Position numbers and translations under genes: made by a program. Positions 8,601-11,703 of a stretch of 11,703 nucleotides of DNA are shown here, piece by piece (positions within the stretch are counted from its first letter, which is position 1; the number at the start of each line of letters is the position of its first letter). Under the pieces are notes generated by a model. The model had not been told where the DNA came from and did not search any database. It saw only the letters and a list, made by a program, of their open reading frames with translations. Source of the DNA: JAGPHI01 sp036661035 (lineage in GTDB: Bacteria; Bacillota; Clostridia; Oscillospirales; Ruminococcaceae); the NCBI GenBank assembly GCA_036661035.1, contig JAVWZM010000066.1, forward strand, positions 1 to 11,703. The letters are read 5' to 3'.

Positions 8601-9410
8601 ACGCGACAAATCGTAACGGCGCGGATCGAAAAACAGACCGTTAATATGTGTTTGTGCGCTTTCTACTGTAGGAGGCTCGCCCGGACGCAGCTTGCGATAG
8701 GTTTCAAGCAATCCTTCTTCTTCGGACTTTGTGGAGTCTTTTAATATAGACGCCTCTATACGCTCGTCCTCTCCGAAGAAATCGCGAATACGCGCGTCAT
8801 CGCCAAGCCCTAATGCACGGATAAACACCGTGACAGGGATTTTGCGGTTTTTATCTATACGCACATAAAATACGTCGCTTGAGTCAGTTTCGTATTCCAG
8901 CCATGCGCCACGGTTGGGGTTAAGAGTAGCTGTAAACAGCTCTTTACCTGTTTTATCGTAGCTTTTGCCGAAATATACGCCCGGAGAACGTACTAGCTGC
9001 GAAACAATAACACGCTCTGCACCATTTATGATAAATGTGCCGCTGTCTGTCATTAAGGGGAAATCTCCCATGAAAATCTCTTGCTCTTTTACCTCGCCTG
9101 TTTCCTTGTTTAAAAGGCGTGCTTTTACACGTAGGGGTGCTGCGTAGGTAACATCGCGCTCTTTACATTCTTTAATAGAATATTTTGGCTGCGAATCGAG
9201 CCGATAGTCGATAAAGTCCAGCACTAGGTTCCCCGTGTAATCCTCTATAGTGGATATATCACGAAAAACTTCTTTTAGGCCCTCTTTTAAAAACCATTGG
9301 TAAGAGTTTTTCTGCACCTCAATAAGGTTCGGCATTGGGATAACCTCATCAATGCTGGAAAAACTCATGCGTTCGGTTTTGCCGAGTTGTACGGGCTTGA
9401 CTTTCATCAT
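5676..9410 (-). CDS. rpoB: DNA-directed RNA polymerase subunit beta
   Basis: This is the second large polymerase subunit; it forms one side of the active cleft and binds rifampicin and sigma. I place the start at ATG 9410 (next codon also ATG, 9407), because [11 protein letters not shown] aligns with the Bacillus N-terminus and AGGAG lies at 9423-9427, 12 nt upstream. The frame stays open to a GTG at 9458 that lacks a ribosome site, giving 1260 aa (numbering used here) against 1244. Motifs are the rifampicin region [14 protein letters not shown]...[12 protein letters not shown] (501-532), GYNYEDAVL (799-807), [18 protein letters not shown] (947-964) with its conserved lysines, and [20 protein letters not shown] (1084-1103). 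Asp511, His521 and Ser526, the usual resistance positions, are wild type. The last 72 residues contain 34 Asp/Glu and no Lys or Arg. rplJL does not precede it. Confidence 0.98.
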   Translation of the reverse strand: [1244 protein letters not shown]

Positions 9411-9611
9411 AATAAGCGACCACTCCTGTTCATCTATATTAAGTATGCGTTTAGACACGCTGCGAGCACCGCCAAGGCAGTGTTCACCGACAGTCCTCTA
9501 AGACTCAATGGCACAAAACGAGCCAAAATGCATTAGACATTGTGTACAAATTTATGTTGTAAAAATCAGCACAATTACTTTGCATAGGCGCATTAAGCCA
9601 TTATGATACAT
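9411..9611 (-). promoter_or_regulatory. rpoB 5' leader (about 200 nt)
   Basis: This is the stretch between the predicted rpoB start of transcription and its ATG. It contains a small hairpin, CACTGC-CTTG-GCGGTG (9467-9482), with a stable-type CUUG tetraloop, AGAGGA (9494-9499) correctly spaced before a GTG that opens a 17-codon reading frame (9487-9434), and the AGGAG for rpoB. A leader this long suggests post-initiation control, but no known leader motif was recognised. Confidence 0.4.
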
Positions 9612-9617
9612 TGTATT

Positions 9618-9646
9618 AGTATATTACAATAAAGTTGATGCGTCAA
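9618..9646 (-). promoter_or_regulatory. Promoter of rpoBC
   Basis: On the minus strand, TTGACG (9641-9646) and TATACT (9618-9623) are separated by exactly 17 bp; each hexamer matches the primary-sigma consensus at 5 of 6 positions. It lies between the Rrf2 gene and rpoB and is the strongest candidate for driving rpoB-rpoC independently of ribosomal-protein genes. Confidence 0.8.
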
Positions 9647-9727
9647 GGGGTTTTACGAAGAAAAATAGTATAAAATCGCATTTGGTACACTTGGCTACGT
9701 GTATGCTTTATAGCATTAGAATGAAAC

Positions 9728-9775
9728 AGGCTTATCCGCAAATGCGCCTAAATAAGCGCATTAATGGATAAGCCT
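9728..9775 (-). terminator. Two-tier hairpin after the Rrf2 gene
   Basis: An outer 10-bp perfect stem, AGGCTTATCC/GGATAAGCCT (9728-9737 with 9766-9775), encloses an inner AATGCGC/GCGCATT stem (9741-9747 with 9756-9762). It starts 7 nt past the Rrf2 stop. The minus-strand tail GTTTCATTC is a poor T-run, so it may terminate weakly or protect the 3' end. The plus-strand side has a T6 run 13 nt downstream. Confidence 0.5.
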
Positions 9776-9782
9776 ATCATGT

Positions 9783-10199
9783 TTAAGTTTTTTCGTTTTG
9801 AATAATATCGGCAAAATTTACGCCTTCAAGCTGTTTGTTGATATTGCTGCTTATATCTGTAAATATCTTTTGAAATGCGCAACAGCCTGACGCGCCGCGG
9901 TTACATTCGCCTGCACCGTCTGCCCCTATACAGCGCGAAAGCTTATATTCGCCCTCTACAGCTGTAATGACATCTTTAAGGGTAATATCCTTTGGGCTTC
10001 GCGAAAGCTCGTAGCCGCCCTTGTTGCCTTTGTAACTTGCCACTATTCCGCTTTGCACAAGCTTACCAAGTATTTTTAAAGAAAAGCGCAATGTAACGCA
10101 CATTTCTTCGCTAATGCCGCGTGCATCGCGCCTTGCTTCGCTTTTGGCTAGGCAATATACTATGCGCACGGCATAATCTGTTTCTTGTGTAATATGCAT
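9783..10199 (-). CDS. Rrf2-family transcriptional regulator, likely Fe-S or redox sensing
   Basis: This is a 138-aa winged-helix DNA-binding protein of the Rrf2 family (relatives IscR, NsrR, CymR). It opens with MHITQETDYAVRI, typical of the family. The helix-turn-helix spans about residues 28-55 and the wing carries KGNKGGYEL (57-65). DITLKDVITAVEG (71-83) leads to the dimerisation helix. A cysteine cluster, C90, C99, C106 and C107, occupies the position where IscR and NsrR bind an iron-sulfur cluster, although the spacing differs. I chose the ATG at 10199 because AGGAGGG (10204-10210) lies just upstream; the earlier ATG at 10217 would bury that site inside the gene. It has its own promoter and an imperfect palindrome at the start point, suggesting autoregulation. 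Its target is unknown. CymR-like sulfur control without a cluster is the main alternative. Confidence 0.93.
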   Translation of the reverse strand: MHITQETDYAVRIVYCLAKSEARRDARGISEEMCVTLRFSLKILGKLVQSGIVASYKGNKGGYELSRSPKDITLKDVITAVEGEYKLSRCIGADGAGECNRGASGCCAFQKIFTDISSNINKQLEGVNFADIIQNEKT

Positions 10200-10228
10200 T
10201 TTGCCCTCCTGATACATACATTTTAACT

Positions 10229-10243
10229 ATACCAAATTGATAT
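10229..10243 (-). promoter_or_regulatory. Candidate operator of the Rrf2 regulator
   Basis: ATATCAA-t-TTGGTAT on the minus strand is an imperfect palindrome (6 of 7 pairs). It lies across the predicted transcription start, just downstream of the -10. Position and symmetry fit a repressor site for autoregulation. The assignment to this protein is inferred from context. Confidence 0.35.
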
Positions 10244-10248
10244 AATTA

Positions 10249-10277
10249 AATATAGCATTATTAAGGCAGTTTGTCAA
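10249..10277 (-). promoter_or_regulatory. Promoter of the Rrf2 gene
   Basis: A perfect TTGACA (10272-10277) is followed after 17 bp by TATATT (10249-10254, 5 of 6). The -35 begins 4 bp from the start of the rpoD stop codon on the downstream side, and no terminator separates the genes, so rpoD transcripts may also read into the regulator. Confidence 0.8.
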
Positions 10278-10280
10278 ATA

Positions 10281-11369
10281 TCAATCCAAAAAGTCTCTTA
10301 ATTTCTTTGAACGGCTTGGGTGACGTAGCTTGCGCAGAGCCTTTGCCTCTATCTGGCGTATGCGCTCGCGTGTAACGTTAAACTCTTTGCCCACTTCTTC
10401 CAGTGTGCGTGGGCGGCCGTCTTCAAGGCCAAAGCGCAAGCGCAACACTTTTTCCTCGCGCAATGTAAGGCTTTTCAGTACGCCCGAAAGCTGTTCTTTA
10501 AGCAAGGTATGGCTGGCTGCCTCTGCCGGCACAGGCGCATCTTCGTCCGGAATAAAATCGCCTAAATGGCTATCTTCTTCTTCGCCGATAGGTGTTTCAA
10601 GGCTTACTGGCTCTTGAGCCACACGCATAATCTCTCGCACCTTATCCACAGGCATCTCAAGCTCTACGGCTATTTCGTCTGCCGTTGGCTCGTGACCGTT
10701 GCGATGTAATAGCTGGCTTGAAACCTTTTTAACCTTATTAATAGTTTCAACCATATGCACAGGTATACGAATGGTACGTGCTTGGTCGGCAATGGCACGG
10801 GTAATCGCCTGCCTAATCCACCATGTAGCGTATGTGGAAAATTTAAAGCCCTTAGTATGGTCAAACTTTTCCACCGCTTTTATAAGCCCTAGATTGCCCT
10901 CTTGGATTAAATCCAAAAATTGCATGCCGCGCCCCACGTAGCGTTTGGCAATGGACACAACCAAGCGCAGGTTCGCCTCTGATAAACGCTGTTTTGCGCG
11001 CTCGCCCGCAGGGCCGCCGTCCAATATTTTAAGTGCCAGCTCTATTTCTTCTTCGCTGCTTAAAAGAGGCACACGGCCTATTTCTTTAAGATAAACCTTT
11101 ACAGGATCATCTATGGCTACGCCCTCGGCAGAAAGTGCTGTTTCAAGCACGTCCACTGTTTCTTCTGTTAATGTAAATTCCTCTGCGTCTGCATCGGGCT
11201 CGTCTACTATTTCAATATTATGTGTGTCAAGTGTTTCGTACAGCTTGTCTACCTGCTCAACGTCAAAGCCTATTTCCTCAAGGGCATCGTTAATTTCCTT
11301 TGTGGTAAGCTTTTGGTTGCGCTTGCCTGTTTCTATTAGCTCGCGTATTATTGCTTTTTTGTCTGCCAT
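10281..11369 (-). CDS. rpoD: Primary RNA polymerase sigma factor (SigA/RpoD)
   Basis: This is the housekeeping sigma-70 factor that guides core polymerase to -35/-10 promoters. Its 362 aa match the short Gram-positive SigA type. Region 1.1 covers about residues 1-80. Region 1.2 begins at DDPVKVYLKEIGRVPLL (87-103). Region 2 includes NLRLVVSIAKRYVGRGMQFLDL and the -10-reading helix FSTYATWWIRQAITRAI (177-193) with Trp183/184 and Gln187. Region 3 covers about 204-280. Region 4 contains the -35 helix-turn-helix TLEEVGKEFNVTRERIRQIE (322-341). The complete region 1.1 and full -10 helix separate it from group 3 or 4 sigmas. The ATG at 11369 has AAAGGGG at 11379-11385, 9 nt upstream. dnaG, the usual upstream partner, is not present; the gene is preceded by about 110 bp of unique DNA and then a tandem repeat array. 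Confidence 0.98.
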   Translation of the reverse strand: MADKKAIIRELIETGKRNQKLTTKEINDALEEIGFDVEQVDKLYETLDTHNIEIVDEPDADAEEFTLTEETVDVLETALSAEGVAIDDPVKVYLKEIGRVPLLSSEEEIELALKILDGGPAGERAKQRLSEANLRLVVSIAKRYVGRGMQFLDLIQEGNLGLIKAVEKFDHTKGFKFSTYATWWIRQAITRAIADQARTIRIPVHMVETINKVKKVSSQLLHRNGHEPTADEIAVELEMPVDKVREIMRVAQEPVSLETPIGEEEDSHLGDFIPDEDAPVPAEAASHTLLKEQLSGVLKSLTLREEKVLRLRFGLEDGRPRTLEEVGKEFNVTRERIRQIEAKALRKLRHPSRSKKLRDFLD

Positions 11370-11385
11370 GTTTGTTTTCCCCTTT

Positions 11386-11480
11386 ATAATTAAGATTTTA
11401 ATCCGGATTCGCCATATATCGCCGCCACAAAATATTGAATGTGCGCGGCATCAACCGTTATTTATAAACAGTGATATAGT
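11386..11480. other. Unique spacer between rpoD and the repeat array
   Basis: This is the 95 bp between the rpoD ribosome site and the first repeat. I see no gene and no convincing -35/-10 pair on the minus strand. TATAAA occurs on the minus strand around 11462-11467 but lacks a matching -35 at 17 bp. The rpoD promoter may therefore lie in the repeats. Confidence 0.4.
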
Positions 11481-11703
11481 AACTTGACTTATTATTGTCC
11501 TTGTATACAACCTTTTGTCAAGTTGCATACAGCAAAGACAAGACTTTAGTAAGACAATCAAAAGTAAAATTGCTGTATCGCAACTTGACTTATTATTGTC
11601 TTTGTATACAACCTTTTGTCAAGTTGCATACAGCAAAGACGAGGGTTTGAGTAGGACAATCAAAAGTAAAATTGCTGTATCGCAACTTGACTTATTATTG
11701 TCT
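11481..11703. repeat. Tandem 101-102 bp repeats with a long internal palindrome
   Basis: Unit 1 is 11481-11581 (101 bp), unit 2 is 11582-11683 (102 bp), and a third unit starts at 11684 and is cut by the window end. Units 1 and 2 differ at only a few positions, mainly around unit positions 60-73. Each junction creates an inverted repeat, left arm TTGCTGTATcGCAACTTGAC and right arm GTCAAGTTGCATACAGCAA, identical except for one extra C, around a 28-nt loop (for example 11570-11589 with 11618-11636). The loop contains the perfect 10-bp palindrome TTGTATACAA (11501-11510 and 11602-11611). The left arm of unit 1 has decayed, which marks the array edge. There are no open reading frames and no CRISPR-like spacers. 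Confidence 0.92.
11491..11521 (-). promoter_or_regulatory. Candidate rpoD promoter inside repeat unit 1
   Basis: A perfect minus-strand TTGACA (11516-11521) lies 19 bp before AATAAT (11491-11496) or 16 bp before GACAAT (11494-11499). Neither spacing with hexamer is ideal. The same TTGACA recurs in unit 2 (11617-11622), so the array may supply several promoter-like sites facing rpoD. Confidence 0.3.

Noticed and set aside
9411..9458. GTG at 9458 as the rpoB start (1260 aa)
   Set aside because: No ribosome site precedes it, while AGGAG precedes ATG 9410 and the protein aligns with known RpoB N-termini only from there. The extra 16 residues remain possible but less likely.
11481..11703. CRISPR array or integron attC sites
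   Set aside because: Repeats are about 101 bp and directly abutting, without short repeats separated by unique spacers. There are no cassettes or integrase, and the attC-like symmetry is generic.
1..11703. tRNA, rRNA, insertion sequence, prophage or defence genes
   Set aside because: No such motifs, terminal repeats with a transposase, or RNA gene signatures were seen; all large frames are housekeeping or regulatory genes.

Overview
The window is housekeeping DNA from a Gram-positive, anaerobe-like bacterium, most probably Bacillota of class Clostridia. The evidence is a beta and beta-prime pair close in length and motif wording to Bacillus/Clostridium, with no large beta-prime insert after the trigger-loop motif, a 362-residue SigA-type sigma factor, strong AGGAGG-like ribosome sites and TTGACA/TATAAT-type promoters. 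Narrower placement is not safe from sequence reading alone. All five recognisable protein genes lie on the minus strand, so they read from right to left: rpoD, an Rrf2-family regulator, rpoB, rpoC and guaA.

Layout in transcription order. Positions 11481-11703 hold a tandem array of 101-102 bp palindromic repeats that runs off the right edge. rpoD (11369-10281) follows. An Rrf2 regulator (10199-9783) has its own promoter immediately after the rpoD stop. A gap of about 370 bp then carries a hairpin, a strong promoter and a leader of about 200 nt for rpoB. rpoB (9410-5676) and rpoC (5540-1992) are separated by 135 bp containing several stem-loops. An 18-bp hairpin closes rpoC. The 456-bp gap between rpoC and guaA holds the guaA promoter and a possible plus-strand structured RNA. 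guaA (1535-228) ends at two successive terminator hairpins (157-184 and 72-109). Nothing else is seen in 1-156.

How the genes relate. rpoB and rpoC encode the catalytic core of RNA polymerase, and rpoD encodes the primary sigma factor that directs it to -35/-10 promoters like those seen here. The Rrf2 protein is a likely Fe-S or redox sensing repressor and probably controls itself. guaA makes GMP, a precursor of the GTP that polymerase consumes. The usual neighbours rplJ-rplL (before rpoB), rpsL-rpsG-fusA-tuf (after rpoC) and dnaG (before rpoD) are all absent.

The most notable points are a GMP synthase whose glutaminase domain has lost about 85 residues including the catalytic Cys and His, an altered bridge-helix hinge in RpoC, the palindromic array upstream of rpoD, and a possible unidentified RNA opposite the rpoC-guaA gap. 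I found no clear new defence, mobile or biosynthetic system.
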